Source of the DNA: JAGOUA01 sp964645655
Lineage (GTDB): Bacteria; Patescibacteriota; Patescibacteriia; 2-12-FULL-60-25
NCBI GenBank assembly: GCA_964645655.1
Contig: CAZXZS010000002.1
Location: 124,001-188,000 of the forward strand
DNA length: 64,000 bases
Reading direction: 5' to 3'
Shown: positions 24,529 to 33,151 of the stretch, piece by piece
Position numbering within the stretch: position 1 is the first letter of the stretch
Layout: every line of letters begins with the position of its first letter
Notes under the pieces: generated by a model
Told to the model about the DNA's origin: nothing
Seen by the model: the letters and a program-made list of their open reading frames with translations, nothing else
The model's database searches: none
Program-made: the position numbers and the translations under genes

Positions 24529-26828
24529 ACATCGCGATTCGCAACCTCCATCGGACGGGCATCACAGGCTTCGCCTTCCATGGCTATATCACGGAACTGC
24601 TGCGGAGCGGGGCCGTTTCCCATCTCTATTTTGACGAAGACCCGTTCCTGACGGAGGCGTTTGTCGCGCTTCGCAAGCAGTACGGCTGGAAAACGCTTGG
24701 CCTTGACCGCATCAAGGTCATCTTCCGTGAAGAGGAACTGCATGCCGACTGCGATGTGCTCTTGAATTTCGCCTCCTTGCCGGAAGATTTCACTCCCGCC
24801 GTGAAGCGTTTTCAAGGGCTCAAGATCTTCCACCTGATGGACTATTTCTGGAGCGAGCCGCTCAGCGTGAAGGCTGCGCGCCTGAAGGAATATGGGGTTG
24901 ATTATGTCTTTGGTTATGGCAGTCCAGATCGGTATTGTGAATATTTCAGGCGGTTCGCTCCCGAATTTTCGGGGCGAGTGATTCCGTTGCCGTTCGGTTT
25001 TGCGCCTCGGTTCCGGGAGATTCGTCCGTTTCACGAGCGCCTTCGCAAGTGCGTCGCGGTCGGCAGCGTGCGTCCGCTACGGTTTCCGGATATCGATCCG
25101 CAGAATTGGCAAGAAGTCGCGGATTTTCATCATCCGCAAGCATGGTTCCACCCGTTTCGTCGTCAGCTGGTCGAGCATAAAAAAGAGCTGGCCTCCGTCA
25201 TGGACTCGATGCTCCCTGAATTTCCGCGATATCGTGATTATGACTATGACATGGTCGCGAAACTGAATGACTACCAGCTCTTCACATCCGACGAGTCGAT
25301 CTTTTTCTTCCCAAGCGCAAAAGCGTTCGAAGGGCCAGCTGCGGGTACGGTGATGGTGTGCTCGGATCACGCCTGTTTCCGGGATTTTGGTTTTCAGGAT
25401 GGGGTGAATTGCCTCATGCATGCGGAGGGGTCGGTCGCGGATTTCCGTAAGCGCGTCGATGCCGTCATCCAGGATGAGGAGCGCCTGGCGGCGTTGGCGG
25501 CCGCGGGACGGGATTTCGTCGTCGCTCGCTACGCGCACCCCGTGATCGCCCGGACCCTGGCCGCGATCATTTCACGGTTGGCGGACGTTCATCGTGGGGT
25601 TCGTGCGCCGGATGCTGATCTTGCGGAAGCCTGTTATCGCCTCTATCGGCAAGAGGAGCCTCTCCCGGTCACCCCTCCTGTCCGTCCTCTCCTCGAGGCC
25701 GCGGTGCGGCGCCGACAATGGGCTTGGTATGTCCTGGGTGGCGGCAGGTGCCTCGTGAGGGCGGAGGCTCAGCGCTTCTGGCGACGCGCTTCTCGACTCG
25801 TCTCTCGCATGGTTTTCCGCGCTTGGGAGCGTTCCTGGAAAGTTGTGGTCACCTTGGCGCGTGACACGCATCCCATCGATGCTTGGCGTAAGAGCTGTTT
25901 TCAGCATCTCCAGCCGGCCTCACTCGCCCTCGCTGAACCGACCGACCGTGAGCGCCAGGCGATCACGCGCCTTCGAAACGACCTGGAGGCCCTTGCGCCC
26001 ACGGATCCCGCACTCCCGCTTGATCCGCCCGCCAAGAAATGGCGCCTCTTTACGCAAATGCTGCGTGAGCGCTGCCTGAACGACGACCCGCGCCTTTTCC
26101 TCTCTTGGGAGGTCATTCGGAGCAACATGGGCTATCGTGCCAATACCCGTGACCTGCGCTTCCTCAGGCGTTCGCCGCTTTGGGAGAAATTGCGTCCCGC
26201 GCTGCGTGAACCGTCGCTCACGAATCGCCAGCCCTTTTTCGCCTGGCCCGAGACGAGTGAGAATGCGGTCCGTCAGGCTTTCCACATTGCCCAGTTCCAG
26301 CGGAAGACGGGAGCCATGCCCACCGATTTCGACGTGATCGTCGATTTCGGTGGCGGGTATGGCTCGATGGCTCGCCTCATCCAGGGGTTAGGGTTTCGTG
26401 GGACGTACATCATCTTCGATTGGCCGGAATTCCTGGCCCTGCAACGATTCTATCTTGCGTTGGCGGAAGTCTCTGCGCCGATCGAGGTTCGGCCTGATGC
26501 CTTGCGGGCCCCGACCATTGCCCAAGTCAGTGACCTTGAGGGTTTAAGGCGCTTGCTCGCAACCTTGCCAGCTTCGGCGAAGAAGCTCCTGATCGCTACC
26601 TGGTCGTTAAGCGAGGCTCCGGTTCCGCTTCGCGACGAGATCTTGTCAGCCGTCCGTCCGGACGCGTACCTGCTCGCCTATCAGCATTCCTTTGGCGGAA
26701 TTCCCAATCGTCCGTATTTTGACCGCGTAGCCATTGATTGTCCGCGGGTTTCCTGGTATGACTATTCTATGGCGTATATTCCGGCCGAGCGCAACCGTTA
26801 CCGGATTGGAATGACCAGACCCCTATGA
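24525..26828 (+). CDS. Bifunctional glycosyltransferase and sugar O-methyltransferase-like protein
   Basis: The 767-residue protein appears to be a fusion. Residues about 1-360 resemble a GT1-type GT-B protein, ending with the CgeB-like segment FEGPAAGTVMVCSDHACFRD and a following helix. Residues about 490-767 match the putative sugar O-methyltransferase family, with RSNMGYRANTRDLRFLR, the SAM motif VIVDFGGGYGSMARLI (about residues 604-619) and IIFDWPEFLALQRFY. The two parts are joined by a basic helical linker. It overlaps its neighbours by 4 bp on both sides, so it is co-translated. It could add and methylate a terminal sugar, a common chain-stopping step. Confidence 0.75.
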   Translation: MNIAIRNLHRTGITGFAFHGYITELLRSGAVSHLYFDEDPFLTEAFVALRKQYGWKTLGLDRIKVIFREEELHADCDVLLNFASLPEDFTPAVKRFQGLKIFHLMDYFWSEPLSVKAARLKEYGVDYVFGYGSPDRYCEYFRRFAPEFSGRVIPLPFGFAPRFREIRPFHERLRKCVAVGSVRPLRFPDIDPQNWQEVADFHHPQAWFHPFRRQLVEHKKELASVMDSMLPEFPRYRDYDYDMVAKLNDYQLFTSDESIFFFPSAKAFEGPAAGTVMVCSDHACFRDFGFQDGVNCLMHAEGSVADFRKRVDAVIQDEERLAALAAAGRDFVVARYAHPVIARTLAAIISRLADVHRGVRAPDADLAEACYRLYRQEEPLPVTPPVRPLLEAAVRRRQWAWYVLGGGRCLVRAEAQRFWRRASRLVSRMVFRAWERSWKVVVTLARDTHPIDAWRKSCFQHLQPASLALAEPTDRERQAITRLRNDLEALAPTDPALPLDPPAKKWRLFTQMLRERCLNDDPRLFLSWEVIRSNMGYRANTRDLRFLRRSPLWEKLRPALREPSLTNRQPFFAWPETSENAVRQAFHIAQFQRKTGAMPTDFDVIVDFGGGYGSMARLIQGLGFRGTYIIFDWPEFLALQRFYLALAEVSAPIEVRPDALRAPTIAQVSDLEGLRRLLATLPASAKKLLIATWSLSEAPVPLRDEILSAVRPDAYLLAYQHSFGGIPNRPYFDRVAIDCPRVSWYDYSMAYIPAERNRYRIGMTRPL

Positions 26829-27787
26829 CCCATCCCCCTTACAAGGCTGTCCTCTTTGACCTCGACGGGGTCTTGGTGGATATGCCCTCCGGACACTACG
26901 AGGCCTTGAACAAGGCTTTGGCGCTGTTTGGCGTGCGTATCGAAGAGGATGAGCATCATAAGCTCTTTAATGGTTTGCCGACGAAGAAGAAGATCGACGA
27001 GCTCGAACGGCAGGGTCGCCTCCCGACTGGGCTCAAGGATTTTCTCAATGAGGTCAAGCAGAATTATACCAAAGAGCTGATCCCCAAATATTGTCCGCCG
27101 GACTACTCGAAGATCATCCTGTTACGGCACCTGAAATCCCAAGGATATCGCCTAGCCTGCTGCTCCAACTCCGTCCGTGAGACGCTCCATTTGATGCTGC
27201 GCTCCGCGGGCCTGTTCGACCTGTTCGACCTTATCTTGGGAAATGATGAGATCTCCCAGCCGAAGCCCCATCCCGAGATCTACCTGACGGCCTTCCAGCG
27301 TTTGGGGGTTCAGCCGGAGGAGTGCGTGATCGTAGAAGATTCGCCGTATGGCATCGCCAGCGCCAAGGCGAGCGGGGCGACCGTGTACGAGGTCAAGGGC
27401 GTTGACGACGTCAATCTTTCCCTGTTCGAGCGCCTAGCCGTACCGCGTGGCATGAATCGGCATCATCTTGATCAGTTCACTCGTGGGTGGATCGTTGGCG
27501 ATTTCGTTCCCAGCATCATTCCTTGCAAGGAAGCCGAGCTGATGGTGCGTTCCTACCGCGCCGGTGACCGCGAGACCCGGCATGTGCACAAGGTCGCCCA
27601 CGAGATCACGGTGATCATCACGGGCGTCTTCAGGATGAACGGCGTTCGCCTTGGGCCGGGAGATATCGTCCATCTCGAGCCGGGCACGCCCGCCGATTTC
27701 GAGTGTCTCGAGGACGGTTCCAACGTCGCCTTCAAGACGCCGTCGGTGAAAGGGGACAAGTATCTCGTTCCCGAAGGCGCCATCTAG
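26825..27787 (+). CDS. HAD hydrolase fused to a cupin domain
   Basis: The 320-residue protein begins with a beta-phosphoglucomutase-like HAD domain: motif I LFDLDGVLVD (about residues 11-20), motif II in CCSNS (about residues 117-121), a Lys in SQPKPHPEIY, and motif IV EDSPYGIASAKASG. Residues about 225-320 form a cupin with HVHKVAHEITVIITG and GPGDIVHLEPGTPADF. The HAD part would hydrolyse or isomerise a phosphorylated sugar; the cupin part could be an epimerase/isomerase or a sugar sensor. Fusion of the two is unusual. It sits before two nucleotidyltransferases, suggesting all three make one activated precursor. Confidence 0.8.
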   Translation: MTHPPYKAVLFDLDGVLVDMPSGHYEALNKALALFGVRIEEDEHHKLFNGLPTKKKIDELERQGRLPTGLKDFLNEVKQNYTKELIPKYCPPDYSKIILLRHLKSQGYRLACCSNSVRETLHLMLRSAGLFDLFDLILGNDEISQPKPHPEIYLTAFQRLGVQPEECVIVEDSPYGIASAKASGATVYEVKGVDDVNLSLFERLAVPRGMNRHHLDQFTRGWIVGDFVPSIIPCKEAELMVRSYRAGDRETRHVHKVAHEITVIITGVFRMNGVRLGPGDIVHLEPGTPADFECLEDGSNVAFKTPSVKGDKYLVPEGAI

Positions 27788-27796
27788 CCACTCTCT

Positions 27797-28630
27797 ATGA
27801 AACTCATTATCCCGATGGCTGGTTTAGGGAGCCGTTTCCATAAGGTCGCGGACATGAACCCGGAGTATCGTAAGCCGAAACCATTCATTTCCGTGCGCGG
27901 CCTCCCGATGGTCCGTTGGGCGACCGGTTCGCTTCCCTTCGTCGAGCATCCTGGCCAGCGGGTCGATTCACCCCTTCGCGTAGGCATGGAGGACTTGATC
28001 TTCCTGGTTCTGGCTGAGCATGACGAATCGTACGGTCTTGCGGACGGGTTACGAAAGATCTATTCCGAAGCGATCCGTGTCGTCGTCTTGCCCGCCCTCA
28101 CCCGTGGCGCTTCCGAGACCGCATACCAGGCCAAGCCCTGGATCGATCCCGAAGAGGAGATCGTCATCACCGATTCGGACCATTTTTTCGATGGCCGTCC
28201 TTTTGAGCGGGCGATCTTGTCGAATCGCGATGCGGGAACCTCTGGCGTCATCCCGACCTTCGTTCCGCCGAACGACGGGATCCCGCGCTGGAGCTATTCC
28301 CTGATGGAGGAGGGGGTCGCCCGTATCACGAAAGTCGGAGAAAAGGACCGTGCCCTGATGGAGGCTGGCGCCCGTGCGAACATCGGGTCCTACTATTTTC
28401 GCCACGCGAGGGACTTTTTCCGAACGTTCGAGCAGGTCGAACGTGAGAACAAGCTCTTTGGCGAAGAGGGGAAGCGCGAATTCTACGTCGCCCCCTTGTA
28501 CCAGGAACTGATTGAGGCGGGCCACATGGTTCATGCGGCCATCCTGCCGGAAGTCTGGGGACTGGGGACACCAGCCGACCTTGAGTATTTTTTGGCGCAT
28601 TGTCCAGCGCGACACCCTTCTGACCTATGA
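27797..28630 (+). CDS. Sugar-phosphate nucleotidyltransferase-like protein
   Basis: The 277-residue protein has the nucleotidyltransferase fold: IIPMAGLGSRF (about residues 3-13) as a variant of the G-x-G-T-R loop, RKPKPFI with the conserved Lys (about residues 25-31), and the metal-binding acidic pair in ITDSDHFFD (about residues 121-129). It would join a nucleotide to a sugar or polyol phosphate. The loop differs from classic RmlA/GalU enzymes, so the substrate is uncertain. It overlaps the next gene by 4 bp. Confidence 0.75.
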   Translation: MKLIIPMAGLGSRFHKVADMNPEYRKPKPFISVRGLPMVRWATGSLPFVEHPGQRVDSPLRVGMEDLIFLVLAEHDESYGLADGLRKIYSEAIRVVVLPALTRGASETAYQAKPWIDPEEEIVITDSDHFFDGRPFERAILSNRDAGTSGVIPTFVPPNDGIPRWSYSLMEEGVARITKVGEKDRALMEAGARANIGSYYFRHARDFFRTFEQVERENKLFGEEGKREFYVAPLYQELIEAGHMVHAAILPEVWGLGTPADLEYFLAHCPARHPSDL

Positions 28631-29391
28631 CCTCCGAAACGCAGCGATTGAACATCGTCATTCCCTTGGCGGGCATGGGGACGAAATTCAAGGAAGCCGG
28701 CTACGCCTTCCCAAAGGCCCTGGTTGACATCCAGGGCCAGACCATGATCGAGCGCGTAGTCAATAACATCCGCCCACAGGCCGAGCACCGGTTTATTTTC
28801 GTGTGCCAACGCGAGCAGTATGAGGCATATGACCTGCACAACGTCTTCAAGCGGGCGACGGGCGATGCGTTCGAGGTGATCAAGCTGCATGGCCCGACCG
28901 AAGGGGCGGCCTGTACGGTGTTGGCGGCAATCGAACGGATCAATAACGATGAGCCTCTCCTGGTCGCGAACGCCGACCAGCTCATCCGGTTTGATATGGA
29001 CGGGTTTCTCCGCGCGGCCCGCACGAGCGGGGCGGATGGCTTGATCCTCACGTTCCGCGCGAGCCATCCGAAGTGGAGCTATGTGCGGGTGAGCGGGACG
29101 GGTGACGTCCTCGAGACAGCGGAGAAGAAAGTGATCTCTGACCGTGCCACGGCAGGTCTCTACTACTTCCGTCAAGGCACTGACTTCATTCGTGGTGCCC
29201 AAGCGATGATTCTGAAGGATATCCGCTACAACAAGGAATTCTACGTTTGCCCCGTCTACAACGAGCTTATCCTCCAAGGGAAGCGCATCCAGGTGTTTGA
29301 GGTCCCTCCGGATGTGATGCATAGCCTGGGAACGCCGGAAGACGTTCAGCAGCTTCTCCGCCAGGTCGAGGAAGGGAAGCTCGTGCTATGA
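28627..29391 (+). CDS. Nucleotidyltransferase-like protein
   Basis: The 254-residue protein is a second, shorter NTP-transferase: IVIPLAGMGTKFKEAGYAFPKALVDI (in two parts, IVIPLAGMGTKF and FPKALVDI, about residues 9-34) and LLVANADQLIRFD (about residues 115-127). GMGTKF with PKAL recalls cytidylyl/uridylyl transferases of capsule loci. It differs clearly from the gene before it, so the operon seems to activate two different precursors or use one protein as a regulatory or specialised partner. It is coupled by 4-bp overlaps on both sides. Confidence 0.75.
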   Translation: MTSETQRLNIVIPLAGMGTKFKEAGYAFPKALVDIQGQTMIERVVNNIRPQAEHRFIFVCQREQYEAYDLHNVFKRATGDAFEVIKLHGPTEGAACTVLAAIERINNDEPLLVANADQLIRFDMDGFLRAARTSGADGLILTFRASHPKWSYVRVSGTGDVLETAEKKVISDRATAGLYYFRQGTDFIRGAQAMILKDIRYNKEFYVCPVYNELILQGKRIQVFEVPPDVMHSLGTPEDVQQLLRQVEEGKLVL

Positions 29392-31331
29392 TTCAGGTCC
29401 TCACGCACCGCGGCCTCGATCCGTCGAAGAGCGGCTTTTTTCGGGAGAGCACATACGAGGCCTTCGAGGACCAGCTGCTGCGCGGGTTTGGCCTTGAGGT
29501 GGACGTTCAATTCACCAAGGACGACGAGATCGTTTTTCTCCACGATGCGACCTTGTCGCGCGTGTCCGGAGGGGTTGATGTGCGTGCGGTCGCGGACCTG
29601 ACCTTGGCAGAGTTGCGCTCCCTTTCCTTCGACAGTTCCCATATCGCCTCATTCGACGAGCTATTTGCCTTGTTCTTGTATGCGCGCGCGAGCGGCCTGA
29701 CGGAGGGGGCTCCGATTGCGGTCCATGTCAAGGGTCATTGGCAGGCCGATACTCGCTATCTTGATATCCTCCTCCGGAAGATCCGCGCGCATCATGTCCC
29801 GCTGGGCCAGTTCTTTCTGTTTGATGTCACTCCCGCATCCGCCGCCTATCTCAAGGCCGCCTGTCCGGAAATCCAGCTCGCCGCCTCCGTCGCGCATCCG
29901 TACGATATCGAGCGCTATCAGGCCTGTACCCATGGGACGCTGCTCTCCGTTGCCGAGCTGATCGAGCATAGGGCGTTGTATGAATGGGCCTGGTTGGATG
30001 AATGGGACCGTACGGACCGTGATGCGACGGAAAAGGCCTTCTATACCCCAGAAACCCTTGCACGTCTCCGCGCCCACGGTTTCAAGGTCGCCCTTGTTAC
30101 GCCCGAGCTTCACGGCACGTCGCCAGGGCTCTTGGGTGGGGAAGCGCACCCCGACGGGACGGATCCCGTTCGCCGTGAAGCCCGTTTTGCCGAGATCGTC
30201 CGCCTCGCGCCGGACGCTGTCTGCACAGACTATCCTGACGCCTTTCGAGGACGTTGTACCCATGATGCGGCCCTTTTGGAGCGCGTTCCGTCCGCCTTTT
30301 CCAAATGGGCCCGTATCGTGACAGGCTGTCTTTCCGCGTTGGAAAAACGGGCGAAACAGAGGTGGATTAAAGCCGTAGAAGCCTTAACCAAAACGTTCGT
30401 CACCGTCCATGAGCGTCCGCGCGTGGCGGCCGAGGTCGGCCGTGCCGCGCATCCGGCAAGCGGGTCGGCCGCGCTGGCGGTCGTCATCCAGGGGCCTATT
30501 TTGAAAGACCGGCTTTTTACATATGAGACCGTTCGCCTATATCGCAAGACGTTTCCCGACGCCCAACTGATCCTGTCTACTTGGGATGACGAGCCGCACG
30601 ATGTCCTGGCCGCCTGTCGCGCGGCCGGGGCCACGGTTGTGGCGTCTCCGAAGCCGTCCACTCCGGGACCGTCGAACGTGAATTATCAGCTCACCTCAAC
30701 CTTTCAGGGGATCCTTGCGGCCGAACGCCTCGGTGCGGCCTACGTCCTCAAGACCCGTACCGACCAGCGGTTTTACGGTCTGGGCATTGGTGCGTATCTC
30801 GTGGACCTGGTCCGGCATTTCCCCGTGACTGGTGGCTATCGGCAGCGCGGGCGCCTCGTCACGCTGAGCTTTGGGACGGCGAAATACCATCCGTATCATT
30901 TCGGTGACATGTTCCTCTTCGGTTGCCTGGAAGACATGAAGCGCTATTGGGGGTTCCCTTTGCTGCCGCCAGCGGACCTCGTCGGCCCACGCCGGGCGTT
31001 TTTCAATCCGGAAGTGCATCTGGCCGCCGCCTTCTTGAAGGGGACGGGCCGCACGCTTCTCTGGACGCTGGAAGATGCGTGGCGCGTATATGCGGAACAG
31101 GTGATCGTCGTCGATGCGGCATCGCTCGACCTCTATTGGCATAAGTACGAGCGTTGGCGCGAGCATCGTGAACGTGATTACCGTTCCTTCGCCCGTCCGC
31201 GCGGCTGTTTCACTTTCCACGAATGGTTTACCTTGTATTGGAATCCGGCTACCATGGTCGCGCCAGCCGATCCGGCCGCGTTCTTTCGCGGCTTGGCGCT
31301 GGATGACATCATCGAAAAAGCCATTCGCTAG
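29388..31331 (+). CDS. GDPD-like domain fused to WavE-like domain, active site intact
   Basis: The 647-residue protein is the better-preserved paralogue of the gene at 22699. The N-terminal domain keeps the GDPD catalytic set: THRG (His7, Arg8), GLEVDVQF (Glu37, Asp39) and FLHDATLSR (His52, Asp53), so it could cleave or transfer glycerophosphodiester groups. The C-terminal half (from about residue 360) is WavE-like: AVVIQGPILKDRLFTYETV, LILSTWDDE and LKTRTDQRFYG, then a conserved W-H-K-Y-E-R-W region. No signal peptide is present, so it acts in the cytosol. Pairing the two activities suggests attachment and editing of a phosphoglycerol-like or phosphosugar substituent. Confidence 0.75.
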   Translation: MIQVLTHRGLDPSKSGFFRESTYEAFEDQLLRGFGLEVDVQFTKDDEIVFLHDATLSRVSGGVDVRAVADLTLAELRSLSFDSSHIASFDELFALFLYARASGLTEGAPIAVHVKGHWQADTRYLDILLRKIRAHHVPLGQFFLFDVTPASAAYLKAACPEIQLAASVAHPYDIERYQACTHGTLLSVAELIEHRALYEWAWLDEWDRTDRDATEKAFYTPETLARLRAHGFKVALVTPELHGTSPGLLGGEAHPDGTDPVRREARFAEIVRLAPDAVCTDYPDAFRGRCTHDAALLERVPSAFSKWARIVTGCLSALEKRAKQRWIKAVEALTKTFVTVHERPRVAAEVGRAAHPASGSAALAVVIQGPILKDRLFTYETVRLYRKTFPDAQLILSTWDDEPHDVLAACRAAGATVVASPKPSTPGPSNVNYQLTSTFQGILAAERLGAAYVLKTRTDQRFYGLGIGAYLVDLVRHFPVTGGYRQRGRLVTLSFGTAKYHPYHFGDMFLFGCLEDMKRYWGFPLLPPADLVGPRRAFFNPEVHLAAAFLKGTGRTLLWTLEDAWRVYAEQVIVVDAASLDLYWHKYERWREHRERDYRSFARPRGCFTFHEWFTLYWNPATMVAPADPAAFFRGLALDDIIEKAIR

Positions 31332-31342
31332 CTTTCACCCTT

Positions 31343-33130
31343 ATGTGCGGCATCCTTGCCATTCGTGGAAAACGAGCCCTCCCCGCCGTCGACCCAGGCC
31401 AGATCTTGGCGACCCTCGATAAGCGCGGGCCGGAAGATCGGGGCCTGCTCCGCTTTGGCATGTGCCTTTTAGGGCAGACGCGGCTTTCGATCATCGACAT
31501 CGCCGGCGGCCATCAGCCCATGCGGGACAAGGTGCGCAACCAGGCCATCACGTTCAACGGGGAGATCTATAACTACCGTGAGCTCCGACGCGCTCTCGAA
31601 ACGCAAGGGCATGTTTTTTCAACTGATTCCGACACGGAAGTCATCCTAAAGGCCTACCAGGCTTATGGGGCCGCCTGTGTCGAGCATCTCGATGGGATGT
31701 TCGCGTTCGCGTTGTGGGATGAAGATCAGAGGACGCTCTTCCTTGCCCGCGACCGCTTCGGCAAGAAGCCTCTCTATTATGCCTACGATTCCGACGGTAA
31801 CCTCTTCATCGCCTCCGAGATCAAGGCGTTGCTGCGTTCCGGAGTGATTAAGGGACGCATCTCCGACCGGGCCATCGACGCGTACCTGGCACTCATGTAC
31901 CTGCCCCCTTGGCAGACGATCTACGAGAACGTCTTCACGCTCCCGCCCGCCTCGTATGCGATCCAGCGTGAAGGCCGGCTTGAGATCAGGCGGTATTGGC
32001 AGTTAAAAAAGCAGCCGCTGGCCATTGGCTACGCCGATGCGAAAGCCGAGGTCAAACGCTTGCTGGCTCAAGCCGTACAAAAACGCCTGGTCGCGGATGT
32101 CGAGATCGGTTCGTTCCTTTCCGGTGGGGTCGACTCGACGCTCGTGACGCTCCTCGCACAGTCTTTCCTTCCCAAGCCGATCAAGACGTTCTCATTGGGA
32201 TACCAGGACTACATCAACGAGCTTCCGTTTGCGCGTGAGGCCGCCGACAAGATCGGTTCCGATCACCACGATCTTCAAGCGACGGATGACATGGTTGGGG
32301 AGCTGCGGGCTGTCATGGCCTATTACGACGAGCCGCACGCCGATTCTTCTGATTTTCCGCAGCATCTCCTGTCTCGTTTTGCGGCTTCCCGCGTGAAGGT
32401 GGCTCTCGCCGGCGATGGGGCTGACGAGCTGTTCTTGGGATATGGTTGGCACACCCGTCACCTGAACCTGTCCTACCGCCACCATTTCTTCGAGAAAGTG
32501 TTTCGCAACCCATTCTCGGGCTTTCTGAAGAGTATCGAGGTGTTCCCGCGCGCCGAACGGAAGCGTCTCCTCGGTTCAGCTGCCGTGAACGGGGATATCT
32601 TAAGCGACCAGCTGCGCCAATCGACCCTCTCTCCCACCGAAAAGATCAACCTATTCGACTACACGACGTATCTTCCTGGCCAGTTGCTCACGAAAGCGGA
32701 TCGCATGGGCATGATGAATTCGCTCGAGGTCCGCTCGCCGTTCTTGGATCGTGAACTTGTCGAGTTCGTCTATAATCTACCCACCCAGTACAAGGCGACG
32801 CGGACACAAGGAAAGATTATCCTGAAAGAAATCCTCTCCGAGACGATGCCTCCGGCCTTCGTCTATCGCCGCAAGCAAGGTTTTGGCGCACCGGTACGGA
32901 CCTGGCTCAAGCGGCCATCCTTCCAGCAGGATGTCCGGGCTGTGCTCGGCTCTCCGTGGGCCGAGCTATACCGTCGTTTCGAGCGCGCCCCCGTCGAGCG
33001 GCTCCTCAAGCGGTTCTATGAAAAGGGCGACGACCGCGGGTTTTATGGGATATGGATCTTATATTGTTTGGAGCTTTGGCTGCAGTCCCACGCCAACGTT
33101 CACATGTTTTCCGCCCGTTCTGAGACATAA
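31343..33130 (+). CDS. asnB: Glutamine-hydrolysing asparagine synthase-type amidotransferase
   Basis: The 595-residue protein starts with MCGILAIRGKR, where Cys2 is the glutaminase nucleophile after Met removal, and has RGPEDRG, FNGEIYNYREL and a class II glutaminase domain to about residue 200. The synthetase domain has the PP-loop SFLSGGVDSTLV (about residues 256-267) and GDGADELFLGYGWH. It converts Asp plus Gln to Asn, or amidates another carboxylate. In polysaccharide loci AsnB-like enzymes often amidate uronic acids, which fits the UDP-glucuronate pathway genes here, but biosynthetic AsnB is equally possible. It is the last gene of the long operon. Confidence 0.9.
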   Translation: MCGILAIRGKRALPAVDPGQILATLDKRGPEDRGLLRFGMCLLGQTRLSIIDIAGGHQPMRDKVRNQAITFNGEIYNYRELRRALETQGHVFSTDSDTEVILKAYQAYGAACVEHLDGMFAFALWDEDQRTLFLARDRFGKKPLYYAYDSDGNLFIASEIKALLRSGVIKGRISDRAIDAYLALMYLPPWQTIYENVFTLPPASYAIQREGRLEIRRYWQLKKQPLAIGYADAKAEVKRLLAQAVQKRLVADVEIGSFLSGGVDSTLVTLLAQSFLPKPIKTFSLGYQDYINELPFAREAADKIGSDHHDLQATDDMVGELRAVMAYYDEPHADSSDFPQHLLSRFAASRVKVALAGDGADELFLGYGWHTRHLNLSYRHHFFEKVFRNPFSGFLKSIEVFPRAERKRLLGSAAVNGDILSDQLRQSTLSPTEKINLFDYTTYLPGQLLTKADRMGMMNSLEVRSPFLDRELVEFVYNLPTQYKATRTQGKIILKEILSETMPPAFVYRRKQGFGAPVRTWLKRPSFQQDVRAVLGSPWAELYRRFERAPVERLLKRFYEKGDDRGFYGIWILYCLELWLQSHANVHMFSARSET

Positions 33131-33136
33131 AATAAG

Positions 33137-33151
33137 CCGCCATCTTGGCGG
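33137..33151 (-). terminator. Hairpin terminator for the minus-strand gene at 33152
   Basis: CCGCCA (33137-33142) pairs with TGGCGG (33146-33151). On the minus strand it is followed by CTTATTTTA, giving a reasonable U-rich tail. On the plus strand, after asnB, there is no T tract. Confidence 0.6.
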
